Of a DNA stretch of 64,000 nt, positions 21,240-31,072 are shown piece after piece. The translations under genes and the position numbers were made by a program. This DNA is from Microthyrium microscopicum. Its lineage: Eukaryota > Ascomycota > Dothideomycetes > Microthyriales > Microthyriaceae. Location of the stretch: NCBI GenBank assembly GCA_010405405.1, contig MU004236.1, positions 1,432,070 through 1,496,069 of the forward strand. Reading direction: 5' to 3'. How positions within the stretch are numbered: position 1 is the first letter of the stretch; each line of letters opens with the position of its first letter. The notes beneath the pieces were generated by a model that saw nothing but the letters and a program-made list of their open reading frames with translations, ran no database searches and was not told the origin of the DNA.

Positions 21240-22570
21240 TTGCATGAGAAGCGAGCTTTGAGGCCAATAGATACAAGAATTGCCACAAGTGTCGTGCTCT
21301 GAAAGTCTTATGTTCTCGGATCTTGATACCACTGCTTCAGCCTTATATACCATCACATCTGGCAGGACACCACGGCAAGTCTCTTGCTATATGAGATCGC
21401 TGAGCATGAGACCAACCCACATTTTCAGCAGCAACAAAAGGGAACGATAACTCGTATATACTGCTCATTCCGTAACTACCTACCAAGGGTGTCACTGTTG
21501 CATCTCATATTGATGCTTCAACCTTGCAGCCGCCCTACACCCTTTCACGTCAATTCCTTCGTTGAACTGCAAGTCATCACATCTAGTAGGAACTCCACGT
21601 CACGGTATCCTGCTGTATAATGTGTTAGATCTTTGGCCAACCTCCTTTTTCAGTAGTACTCTGCCAAGAGCCCGAAGAAGAGGAGGAAGTTGAGGAAGAG
21701 GAGGAAGTTGAGGAAGTTGGCTAATGGTAGAAACAGTGGCACCCCAAAAACTTCCCTTGTCGAAAGAGAATCCCTCTACCCTAAAATTTCGGTAACTACC
21801 CAAAAGACCGAGACCGATTGAAATGTAGTAAAAGTCGCAAATGCCAGAACAAGGGCACTGCCTTCCACGAACAATTTGACTGGTACGAAGGCTGTGATCC
21901 AAATCTTGAAGACGCTGCAGGAGCTTCAGCCATCATGGCAAGACCATTCCAAAGATCTCCTGGTTGCCATCCTCCGTTCAGGCAAGATGCACTTTCTAAA
22001 TGTATCAAAGACGCGAACAAGGGCGCTGCCTTTCAGTACTTCCCAAATGTACCAAAGGCCAGATCTGACAAGGGCGCTGCCTTCCACATCTGACTGATAC
22101 GAAGGCTGTGATCCAAATTATTTGGTGGCAAGATACACTTTCCAAATATATCAAGACCAGAACAAGGGCGCTGCCTTCGACATCTGACTGATACAAAGGC
22201 TGTGATCCAAATCTTGAATGGCCGCGGAACTTTTAGCTGCGTCAGACGAAGATGGGAGTGGCAGCACGATATGCTGGCCTTCCCCTAATCGGTCGTCCAC
22301 CTCTACCCATCCTCGAGCACACTGAGTTTAAGCCAACATATCACTCACTACTACTCAATCAGGAAATAACGACACAACTCTACCAGAGTACACGTTCCGA
22401 GGCCATCATGGCCTAGTTGAGGTAGAAAGAGTAGCCTCAAGTGAAGCGTTTGATCGCGTTAAGGGATACTACATGAGCCTGCAGTCCCACAAAGTCAGGC
22501 GAAGTTGGAGCAGTAAAGACAGCACCACAGTGTTGAAAGGTCGTCGTAATAACTACCTAGGGTGGCAGTG
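21240..22570 (+). pseudogene. decayed copy 1 of an unrecognised repeated protein family
   Basis: Coding-like remnants in changing frames match a second set downstream in the same order. Found here: SFEANRYKNCHKCRALKVLC (21250-21309, a C-x2-C-x6-C pattern), CQEPEEEEEVEEE (about 21653), GNYPKDRDRLK followed by NKGTAFHEQFDWYE (21790-21890), IRQD-like PPFRQDAL (about 21975) and LPEYTFRG followed by SSEAFDRVKGYYMSLQSHK (22380-22495). The block NKGAAF is itself repeated two or three more times in shortened form at 22014-22216. The Cys pattern resembles half of a Zn2Cys6 cluster, but the family is unknown to me. There is no long intact frame, so this is probably a host-genome gene relic in an old duplicated array. 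Boundaries are approximate. Confidence 0.5.
22014..22216. repeat. short tandem block containing ACAAGGGCGCTGCCTT
   Basis: Copies of AACAAGGGCGCTGCCTTYCA start near 22015, 22067 and 22160, with an earlier copy at 21849 and a fifth at 23513. Three copies continue into GATACGAAGGCTGTGATCCA-like sequence (with single-base differences). A larger unit beginning GGCAAGAT at 21981 and 22127 shows a 146 bp tandem step. Copies differ mainly by transitions (for example GATGCACTTTCTAAATG against GATACACTTTCCAAATA). Confidence 0.8.
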
Positions 22571-22689
22571 TTGCATCTCAATCCAACCTTCATTGTCAGC
22601 AAGAACGGAATGAACAGCAAAAGAAAAAAGAAGTCTCTCTCCGTACTCCTAGTGCAACTTCCGTTGCAGAATCCACAAGGAGAAGCTGT

Positions 22690-23880
22690 AACACCGCTAT
22701 ATCAGCTGTATTCACAGTGAACCCAAAGGCAAGAGGTTTGAGGCCGACCCTTCTGATATGTCAGAAGCATGCCTGCGTTGCAAGAAAGCAGATCTGCCCT
22801 GTATCCAGTTGGTATGGACGCCGTGGACATACTGCCTTTTATTGACGAACTCGCCCTCCTCCCGCCCGATGCCCGAGTACGATGGTCGTTCCCTTCCCTT
22901 CCAGAATACCTCAGCATCAAACAGCCAACAACAGCGGCACATTGAACGCCCAAATCCTCGAATCCCTGGTCGGGAAGAAAGTCCTCTGCCAGGAGCCCGA
23001 AGAAGATGAGGAAGCCCACTGGAGGAAACAGAGAGACTTACTTCTTCGATTAAAGAAGAGAAAGGCTCAAGGCAGAAACGAACAACATCCACTCACTTCC
23101 ATGAAAAGAACTCGTTTGTGAGGACCGCGGAATCAAACTTACCTCGAGCGAAGAATTCGTCAAAGTAAAGAGATATTGTATGAGCCTACCATCTCATTCG
23201 ACTCGAGGTTTTTGGGCCATAATGCCAGAAGGCGTTGAATGCGGGTTTGAGGGTTTCGGCAACTATCAAAAAGTGGTACCAAGTTTCACGGAGGCTGTAA
23301 TCCCAACATTGAACACGCCTAGAACCTGTGAACAAGAATCTTTTTACCAGGAACATGCGGATGGAAGTCGACAAATGCAGAAGCAATTGCATCCTAAGGG
23401 CCGATCAAGAACAGCACCCGAGCGAACTGCGGAAATGGGCAATTGCAATTGCAATGGCGTTGGATTCCGGTTTGGCGACTATCAAAAAGACCAAGACTGG
23501 TTAAAAGGCAAGAATAAGGGCGCTGCCTTTCACGACCAATTCGACTGGTACGAAGCTGTGATCAAAATCTTAGAGCCGCCCGGAACACGGCTGTACTGTG
23601 ACAGCCCGAGATGGTCACGCCTTCCTCCAATAAGGCAAGATGTGATCGAAACAGCATATCGCTGGCTACTGCTTTGGAATACAGCAACATGTCCCTACCA
23701 GAATACACCATACAATGGGGTCAAGTCGGAAGAGTTTGCAAAGTAAAGAGATATTATATGAACCTGCCATCTCATAAATTGACGCGGATCTTCAATGGAT
23801 GCTTAGCTTCTGGCATCGGCGGCCGGAGGTTTGAGCCGAACAGCATTGACGAAAAATTGGGCTTAACGTCGTGAACGCCT
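22690..23880 (+). pseudogene. decayed copy 2 of the unrecognised repeated protein family
   Basis: Same motif order as copy 1: RFEADPSDMSEACLRCKKADLPC (22732-22802 region; again C-x2-C-x6-C), ILPFIDELALLPPDARVRW (about 22828), GKKVLCQEPEEDEEAHW (about 22975), SSEEFVKVKRYCMSLPSH (23145-23198), a partial GFGNYQK (about 23250), GDYQKDQDWLKG followed by NKGAAFHDQFDWYE (23476-23560), SLPEYT followed by KVKRYYMNLPSHK (23690-23778) and RFEPNS (about 23830). The longest open frame here is 188 codons (23180-23746), so this copy is less decayed than copy 1. Function unknown. It could still contain a short expressed gene. Confidence 0.5.
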
Positions 23881-24473
23881 GCTGGAGCTCAAAAAAATGC
23901 CGATCGTCTACAATAAGGCAACGCAAGGACGCAACCAATTCGCGCAGCTTCACTGCCGCTCATTCTGATACGTGCAGCCTGCGGCCATTCTATTCATGGG
24001 CTGAATGAAGAAAGTGAGCATTTAGCACTGTACTAGTGTGGAACCAACACTTGATGAAAGGGATGCTCATGAGGCTTGAGATCCAACAACAACTGCGCCG
24101 TCGTGAACTCTGCTGCTCCTATAGCTGGCTCGCCCAGTTGCCAAGACGAGATCACGACAAAGTCAAAATTAGGCACAGAAAGAGGTAGTGGTATGTCGAC
24201 ATATTCCTGTTGGGGGAGGCCTCAAGCAAGGCGTGGTGGTCTCAGTCGAGAAACTCAACCAAGTCAAGTGTTTTATTGAGAGCTTGAAACAGCAGAAGTT
24301 GCGTCGCAACTTTAGTGGATGGAAAAGAAATTCGATCAATCCAGTGCGGAGCTCAGGTTAATTTGAAGGCCTTCTTGGACGCTTGATGAGCAATACTGGT
24401 CTGATAAGATAGAAAAGCAAATATACCATACCAACATATACTGTGACGTTTTTTGGCTGTGCGAGTTTTTGAG

Positions 24474-24593
24474 AGCTCGCTCATAGTAAAACTCGCGCAC
24501 CCAAAGGCTCGCTCATAGTAAAGCTCGCGCACCCAAAGACTCGCGCACCCAAAAACTCGCGTACCCAGAAGCTCGCGCACAGTAGAGCTCGAC
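24474..24593. repeat. minisatellite array 1 (unit 16-17 bp, GCTCGCGCACCCAAAAG type)
   Basis: About seven units alternate between GCTCGCGCACCCAAAG and GCTCGCTCATAGTAAA forms. The two forms first occur as a 34 bp higher-order pair repeated twice. The unit is shared with array 2, 1.2 kb downstream. Confidence 0.85.
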
Positions 24594-24976
24594 AGACCGA
24601 CTGGCTCGAGGCCTTCATCTATCGCTGCTATGCCATTATTTCTCAATAATATTTTACCTCAGGTGGCTTCCCCTCAAGCTTCATAAGTCTCTAAATCGAA
24701 CAAGAGACTTTTGAGCACAAGTTAAAGCCGTCAAAATCCACCTCATCCACCAGTCATGTTTCCTCGCTTCGTTCCCGGCCTTGAGTGACAGATCTCAAGC
24801 CCGTCGCCCTGCCCATCCCCGTAGAATATAGTTTTGTAAATGATACTTTCTCTTCACCCAACAACATTGTCTAATCCGAGAAACAAGAGAGTGTATATGC
24901 GTAAGTATATAAACGCCATGAGCTATAAGAAATCGAATTGAAAAGAATTCAATAAAGTATTCGTGAGATATAGCAT

Positions 24977-25399
24977 TGTCCCTTTTGTAAAGTATGGAGT
25001 TTCGTCATATAATTCTGCAGCAAAACACCGAATACGAGCTGTTCCCGAGCGTTCAAGAACCTGTGCAACAGCATCGCCATAATATATCCAAGTCACTCTG
25101 ATTCATGTCGCGGACCATGGGATACGAGTACTACACTTCATGAACTCTTCAAATTGGCAGAAAAGACAGCGCGAGGCAAGATATTAAATGTACCTTTTGC
25201 AAAGTGCTGAGCTTCTACAAGTCACAAGCAGGAAAATGGATCACTTATGGCCAATTTCCGTACATCAACCTCCATGATTGTCTCTAGTACAGCGTATAGT
25301 GAGAATAACACTAGATACACGTCCTATTAGCAACTCAAAACGGGCGAATTGATGGTATTGAGCGATACGTGGAATGTCCCTTTTGCAAAGTAGGGAGTT
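24977..25399. repeat. 25 bp interspersed repeat, three copies
   Basis: TGTCCCTTTTGCAAAGTAGG with GAGTT tail occurs at 25375-25399, and variants at 24977-25001 and 25189-25214. Spacings are 212 and 186 bp, all in the same orientation. Flanks show only weak similarity, so these may be the conserved core of a diverged 200 bp tandem unit. Confidence 0.7.
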
Positions 25400-25734
25400 A
25401 TGATTTCATGAAATCCGCAATTTGACCTATCAGAGGGCTTTGGAAGAACTCCGGGGCTACTGGAAGCACTTCGGGGGCTTTGCGGCCAATGATGGTGCAT
25501 CAGTGGCTGGGGGGAGAAAATTCACTATTCAGAATTAGACTGGGTGCAGGCGGCAATGTCTGGCAGCGCAACTCGAGCTGTCTCCCGCAATATCAAGAAA
25601 ACTGTCCTTTATATTTCACTTTTATGGATTGAGCGCAACAAATTCGAGCGAGTAGCCGTTTGAAATGGTACTAGACTTCATTAAATCGTCCTCAAAGTTT
25701 GCGTTTGATATGGAGTGGATTTGACTTCATTGAG

Positions 25735-25914
25735 AGCGCGAACACAGAAAAACCTCGCGCACAGTAAAAAATCTCACGCATAGTAAAAGCTGGCGCACCT
25801 AAAAGCTCGCGCCCAAAGGCTCGCACACCCAAAAGCTCGCGCACCTAAAAGCCCGCACCTAAAAGCTCGCACCCAAATGCTCGCGCCCAGGGAAAGCTCG
25901 CGCACTCAAAAAGC
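25735..25914. repeat. minisatellite array 2 (same unit as array 1)
   Basis: About ten units of GCTCGCGCACCTAAAA / GCTCGCGCCCAAAG / CTCGCGCACAGTAAAAA, with single-base and small length differences. It contains the same two variant endings (CCCAAAAG and CAGTAAAA) as array 1. Confidence 0.85.
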
Positions 25915-26020
25915 TAGAATAGCAAAAGCGTAGGCCAAGTCAGCACGTTGTCACTTGGGAGAATGCGCATATTGAGTTCCATCATTGTTGTTTGGAGACC
26001 CTAGAGTATCATACGAACTA

Positions 26021-26246
26021 CACCCAGATTCGAAAAGTGATGGTCGCCTAGACACACCCCTCACTCATTGTTTTTCCGGAAGTCCATCAAATTCAACCAA
26101 TTACAGCTCGAACATCCCCAAAAACTTAGTATCTAGAACGCTGAACTAGCTAAAATGTAGGCTATTTTAGCCATGATTAGTCAATCTGTATAAAGATTAG
26201 GATACATGGGGGAGGGTCAGCGACCATCACTTTTCGAATCAGGGTG
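26021..26246. mobile_element. 226 bp MITE with TA target-site duplication
   Basis: Terminal inverted repeats of about 28 bp: CACCCAGATTCGAAAAGTGA with TGGTCGC at the left, and the complement of GCGACCATCACTTTTCGAATC with AGGGTG at the right, differing at one or two positions. TA dinucleotides flank both sides (26019-26020 and 26247-26248), as for Tc1/mariner-type insertion. The interior has no open frame, so it is a non-autonomous element. No second copy is present in the window. Confidence 0.85.
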
Positions 26247-26451
26247 TAGCACCTTGTCACGATCGATCGCAATGAAGGCAAAGGAGGACAGTTGGACAGC
26301 AAACACTGCACTCTGGATTTCGAACGGTTTTCAGCCTTTTTCTACCCAAATAGAATCTCAAGCATGTTAAAATGCGCCCCTCCGATGTCCTTCGCCCCTA
26401 ATCATTCGCATGCTTAGCGTCCTGTCACTTCCTCGAATTAGGAGTTGCGCA

Positions 26452-28468
26452 TCATCCCAAGCTGTTTGGAAAGCTGTTCGGGCTGTCGACCAACGACATG
26501 ATCTACAACGAATTAGTCTGAAGCACAGCTATTCATTGAAGTTCTACCACTTACCAGATTCTTGATGGTATCGTCTTCCAGTGCAAACCATGTTCTGTTT
26601 AACTGCCGCTGTGCTTCTGATACCAGCTGAGCAGATTTCGTGGCTTGTATTTTGTGGCGGTTGAGGATATATGATGCTATCGAGCGTTTGGAGCGTAAAG
26701 TGATTACGTAGGTTTGAGCTGCTTGCTGAGCTTGATCAACGCAACGAATGGCCTCCAGTTTTCGATCCAAGTTATACTCTGGAGACAGAAATATGACACT
26801 CTTGGCCATGGTCAAGTCAAGACCTTTGCTGCCAGCCACAGTCAAGAGCATCACCTGAATATTATCATTCGTTTGGAACTCTTCGCACATGGTCTGTTGC
26901 TCGTCTGGATCCATACGCCCTTTCAAGATCAAACAATCCATGTCATATTGCTCTTTCAAAGCAAGTTCCATGATGTCAAGACCCTCTTCAAAGGGACAGA
27001 AGATAAGGACTTTACCAGAGGCTATTTGATGTTTGATCAATGGTAATGCTGCTTCAATCATGCCTGAGAGTCGCCATCCACCGTCGATCATAAGATTCAT
27101 AAGCTCGCGATGGGTCGTACCGTCTCCCTCATCATCAGATGCCTCTCCTTCACCATCAGTCTCCTCTGCTTCGAAGTGATAGTCTATCGCTTCGTCATTA
27201 GATCCCTCCTCTGCAACAACAGCAAAGTCTTCGGCCATGTCTGTTGTACGATATACGTGGCTACGATTCACAAGAAATGGGTGAACCAGAGCAAGTCTAG
27301 CACGTAGCAGCTGTTCTCGGTCGTCCTGGTTCCCAGCAATCAGAAAATTGCTTTCCAAGGGAACGGCTTCGCCTGTATGTGGTTGCCACCAGCCAGCAGT
27401 AGGTTCTTGAAGCTGTTCGTCTAGCTTTTTCTGGCACACTGGTTTGAGCTGTCTCTGTATCGCTGGACGATGAGAGGTGGATGTTCCGTTGATGAGTTCA
27501 TTTCGCTTGATCGTGATGGCAAAGAGAGATGAGCTCAGAAGAGTCTGTACTTCTGATGGTAGATGTCGCACTGTCCAGAGCGCTCCGATTTGCTCTTTGC
27601 GAACAAAGAGCTCGGAAAAGTTGTCGTAGGCCATGAAAGGGATGATATGACACATTTGAAAGTAAGCATGAAGATCGTTGAAGTCAACAATGTCTACCAG
27701 GAGATGACGATGTGTTTTTCCGGGCAGGTCTGTGATTGCATTGCACAGATTGGCTCCTTTGCTTGATCGCTTATGAGCCTCATCGCAGATGAAACGGTCC
27801 CATTTTCTCAATAAAACAGCCGAGTGTGAACTGCCACGGGGTCTGAGGCGCATTGCTTCCTCATGTGCATCGGTAAACTCATCATGGCTCAGTAGAAGTA
27901 TGCCCTCGCTACACTCCTGCGCAATGTCTTCGGAATACGACAGCTCGAATGATTCAAGCTCTTTGATCCAGGTGGGTATCAGTTGCTTTGGAACCACGAT
28001 AAGCGTATTGCTAACTGGAAAGAACTTCACTAGAGCAACAGCTTGTCGAATTTTGCCCAACTTTGTCGAGTCCGCGAGAATTGAAGATCCGATTTTGCCA
28101 AACAGTTCTAGATAGCGCATGGTAGACACACCCCAACTTTGGAACCCATATAGCTTAGGATGTTGTACTCTTAGCTCAAGTGGGATATCGACGCCTTGGT
28201 TTGCCATCTTGTCAATTACACTGGCTTGCTTAAGTAGAAGCTTTATCCAGTCGATGACTTCCGCAATTGGCTGCTTGTCGATGGCCTGATGTGGAAGTCT
28301 TAACCCGCCTCGTGGGATGATGATTGGACTACTTGGACCAGAATTCAGGTCCGTAATATGAAATTGAGGAACATGTTCGCTCATGGGGATAGACGATGAA
28401 TATGTGCCAGTATCATCCAAAGAAGTCAGACCCATTAATCTTCTTCGACTCATGTTTGACTCGTTCAT
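26452..28468 (-). CDS. SNF2-like helicase with degenerate Walker A
   Basis: Two exons, 26555-28468 and 26452-26502, giving 654 residues. The open frame itself runs past the donor to 26513, but GTAAGT, GACTAAT and TTGTAG define a 52 nt intron. The start is the first ATG (28468). The N lobe shows ILADSTKLGKIRQAVALVK where SNF2 proteins have LADEMGLGKT, then TLIVVPKQLIPTWIKEL (motif Ia region) and the DEAH box WDRFICDEAHKRSSKG near residue 235. After an acidic spacer (ETDGEGEASDDEGDG) the C lobe has VLIFCPFEEGLDIMELAL, ILKGRMDPDEQQTMCEEF, VMLLTVAGSKGLDLTMAKSV (motif V) and EAIRCVDQAQQAAQTYV in place of motif VI QxxxRxxRxGQ. The altered P-loop lacks the Thr/Ser after Lys, so ATP hydrolysis is doubtful. 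It lies beside the decayed island and may be an accessory or diverging gene. Confidence 0.85.
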
Positions 28469-29123
28469 GCAATGATATAGCAAGAAAAGATCTCAATAGA
28501 AAGTGTGGACGACCGAGAAAATATCCAGATGATGGAATTGGAATGGAAGAGAGGATAGGATTGAGAATGAGACGGAACCGAAAGCTGTCAAGGATGGAAT
28601 ATGACTGAAAAGTGTGGAGGATGGATGGTAATGGAAAAGCATAGGTTTTATACAACGCAATCGAAAGGTAGGTCGTTGATGGCTTCATGATTGAATGTTC
28701 ACTGGGCACGAGCCTAGAACTGAGACCGTGATGCATTGGGAGGGAAAGTTCAGAGCAAAGCTGCAAGGCTCCTGGGACTGTAAGGCTGTTGTAGACGCTA
28801 GTTACTCGAGAAGCAGCGTACTGTCAGCCTGTCGTGTCAATGTTTATTGCTGTTTGAGGAAAGCAATGAAGCATCAGGATGGCATTCAAGCTCTTGTAGC
28901 AGTAGCACATGTCCCGAAAGAGTTATTGAGAGTTTAACCGCCAGGAGATGCCGCTTTCGATCCTGACACAATAAGCCACGCCTCGATAGCAGCTACCGCA
29001 TGCAGTTCTTGACTTGCATCGCTGATGAGAGGTTCAAGAAGTGAACAACAGCTTCAGATTCTCAGGATGTGCTTCGGTGTATGACAATGAAAGCTGATCT
29101 GGCTTATGAGTATTAACCCATCA
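28469..29123. other. intergenic
   Basis: About 650 bases, holding the promoter of the helicase-like gene and the 3' flank of the EFM4-like gene. Nothing else recognised. Confidence 0.5.
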
Positions 29124-29975
29124 CTATAGCTGTACATTCTGCTTTCTGAAACATATTGTCACCACAGTCTGTCCTTCCTGGCCGCCAAAGCGAAAGCTGG
29201 GATATCGCACTCGGTCTTGGAAGACAAACCGACCGTCTTCACCTGCTGAATTTGTCTGGAACCAATGACAAAGCTCTTCTTCGGTCCAGTTGCAGCTGGT
29301 GATCAGAAATAGGCCATTGTCCTTGAGAAGCGGCTTGACTCTGATGCGATACAGTTCGCTAGCTCTTCTACCATCAGGTGTTGTATCGGAAGACAAGGAT
29401 ATGGCATCGAAAGTGCCTTTGTCTAGTAGCACATCGAATGGCGTAATAGGACTCGACCGATCAGAGAGGAGATCATGCGTCAGAAAATCGATAGGCGCAC
29501 GACACACTTCATCATCCTCTTGTTCAGAGGTCTGTTGCCGCGCCTGTTCTATCCTTTTAGCCAGCTCAATAGAGGCTTGACTATAGTCCAAGCCCAACAT
29601 AGCACCAGCCCATTGCTCTTTCCTCAAAGCAAAGAGAAGATGGCCATTGCCAGTACCGAGATCCAGAAAAGTGGTAGCGTGCTTATCGATCCAGCTTGTT
29701 TCACCGTTTCCTTTGACTAAAGTGCCCTGATCGGCGAGCTCATCAAGAAACTCTAGCATCTTTTCCTCCGCGCCCGAGTCTGAGAACCAGATAGTGCCTT
29801 CATCCTCAGGGTTTTCACTGTGATTCGACAGCTCGCGCTGATAGCATTCGTCCCAACTGTCGCATTCGTGAGTCTTTGGAAATCCATGATGATTGGAAAA
29901 GAAGGCGACGGACTATGTTTTTGTGCCCAATTCACTAGGCTCTAGAGGAGCAGGAAGATTTGAAGTATCGGCCAT
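29124..29975 (-). CDS. EFM4: protein-lysine N-methyltransferase, EFM4/METTL10 type
   Basis: Two exons, 29914-29975 and 29124-29856, encoding 264 residues. The joint gives ELGTKTYWDECYQREL, the family's opening block (xLGTKxYWDxxYxxEL), which fixes the intron (donor GTCCGT, acceptor GCGACAG). The class I S-adenosylmethionine fold follows: FLDLGTGNGHLLFAL (motif I) near 85, MLGLDYSQASIELAK, PIDFLTHDLL, FDVLLDKGTFDAISL (the family hallmark replacing an NPPY-like motif), and VKPLLKDNGLFLITSCNWTEEEL. The yeast enzyme methylates translation elongation factor eEF1A on a lysine in the cytosol; the same role is expected here. It is divergent from RPS12, with only 240 bp between the start codons, so the two translation-related genes may be co-expressed. 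Confidence 0.92.
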
Positions 29976-30215
29976 GACAATGATTTTCAAGCATGGAAAC
30001 ATTGGAGGTTCAGCGCATAAAAAAAGGCAACTGAAGTTGGGCTGCATGGAGCTGACTAATCAACCGAAAACTCGGCCCGAAGCAAAGCTTGTCGGCACAC
30101 ATACCCTCCCCTCAAGCGAAATCCTCAATTTCGCTCTCGACCACATCAAACCACCACTACCAAAAACCCACTCATCTCTTCGAGGAAAAGCCGACAGCTA
30201 TTCACAAATTCCAAG
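29976..30215. promoter_or_regulatory. shared bidirectional promoter of EFM4-like gene and RPS12
   Basis: Only 240 bp separate the divergent start codons. The stretch contains an A-run (CATAAAAAAAGG near 30016) and a C/A/T-rich pyrimidine tract toward RPS12, as usual for ribosomal protein genes. Co-regulation is an inference. Confidence 0.6.
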
Positions 30216-30827
30216 ATGGTACGTCAATTTTCAATGCTCGCTCTGCACAGCTCAATATACCTGCCACCGAGCTGCGGCAAGCTAGATAAGGACGCTTTAA
30301 GCCGGTTGACTAACACAACCTTCACAGTCGGACGGAGAAGAGCCAACATCCCCCGTCGCTGCGGCCGATGAGGTCGAGGTCAGCGCAGACACTTCCGCCG
30401 GAAAAGGACAAATGTCCGTCCTTGACGCGCTCAAGGGCGTGCTCAAAATTGCTCTCATCCACGATGGTCTCGCCCGCGGTCTCCGTGAGGCTTCCAAGGC
30501 TCTCGATCGTCGCCAGGCCCACATGTGTGTGCTCAACGAGAACTGTGAGGAGGAGGCATACAAGAAGCTAGTCGTTGCGCTGTGCTCGGAACACAAAATT
30601 CCTCTCATCAAGGTGCCAGATGGCAAGCAATTGGGAGAATGGGCTGGACTATGTACGTTTTGGGTCGCGTGCCATGGGCGAACTCTGCTAACGGATACAC
30701 AGGCCAGATCGATCGTGAAGGAAACCCACGTAAGGTCGTCAACTGCTCGTGCGTCGTCGTTCGTGATTGGGGTGAGGAGAGCCAAGAGCGTTCAATTCTG
30801 CTCAACTACTTCCAAACCGAGCAGTAA
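30216..30827 (+). CDS. RPS12: 40S ribosomal protein S12 (eS12)
   Basis: Three exons, 30216-30218, 30328-30652 and 30703-30827, giving 150 residues. The first coding exon is only the ATG; an intron of 109 nt begins immediately after it (GTACGT to TTCACAG), after which SDGEE continues. Family sequence is unmistakable: [78 protein letters not shown], and the C-terminal [13 protein letters not shown]. It is part of the small ribosomal subunit beak. Introns next to the start codon are common in fungal ribosomal protein genes and can carry regulation. Confidence 0.97.
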
Positions 30828-31072
30828 TCGCTGATTCGGCGTACGTCTACGGTCGGAGTTCGGTGGCATTTCATCATGGGACATGTGCATGCATTCTACA
30901 CTTTCGGTCTAGAGGAAGAGCTCATAGTCTCTTTAAGCGGAAAATCAAAAGCCATACTGCAATATGCAGCGTAACCAAAACCATGAAGTCTACTTTGACT
31001 ATTATCATACTACGTTTCAACGTGAAGGGTATCATCATCATTATATGCCGTCAAAACCTCCCCGTCGTGTGT

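Larger units (their letters stand above)
23881..26020. other. gene-free repeat-bearing stretch
   Basis: About 2.1 kb without a credible gene. It contains two minisatellite arrays and three copies of a 25 bp repeat, each listed separately. Confidence 0.6.

Noticed and set aside
24474-25914. minisatellite arrays considered as a CRISPR array
   Set aside because: Units are contiguous without unique spacers, and the organism is a fungus.
26503-26554. C-terminal sequence VSGRTSMNSCASD of the SNF2-like frame
   Set aside because: It begins exactly at GTAAGT and is followed by a branch site and TTGTAG, so it is intron read-through.
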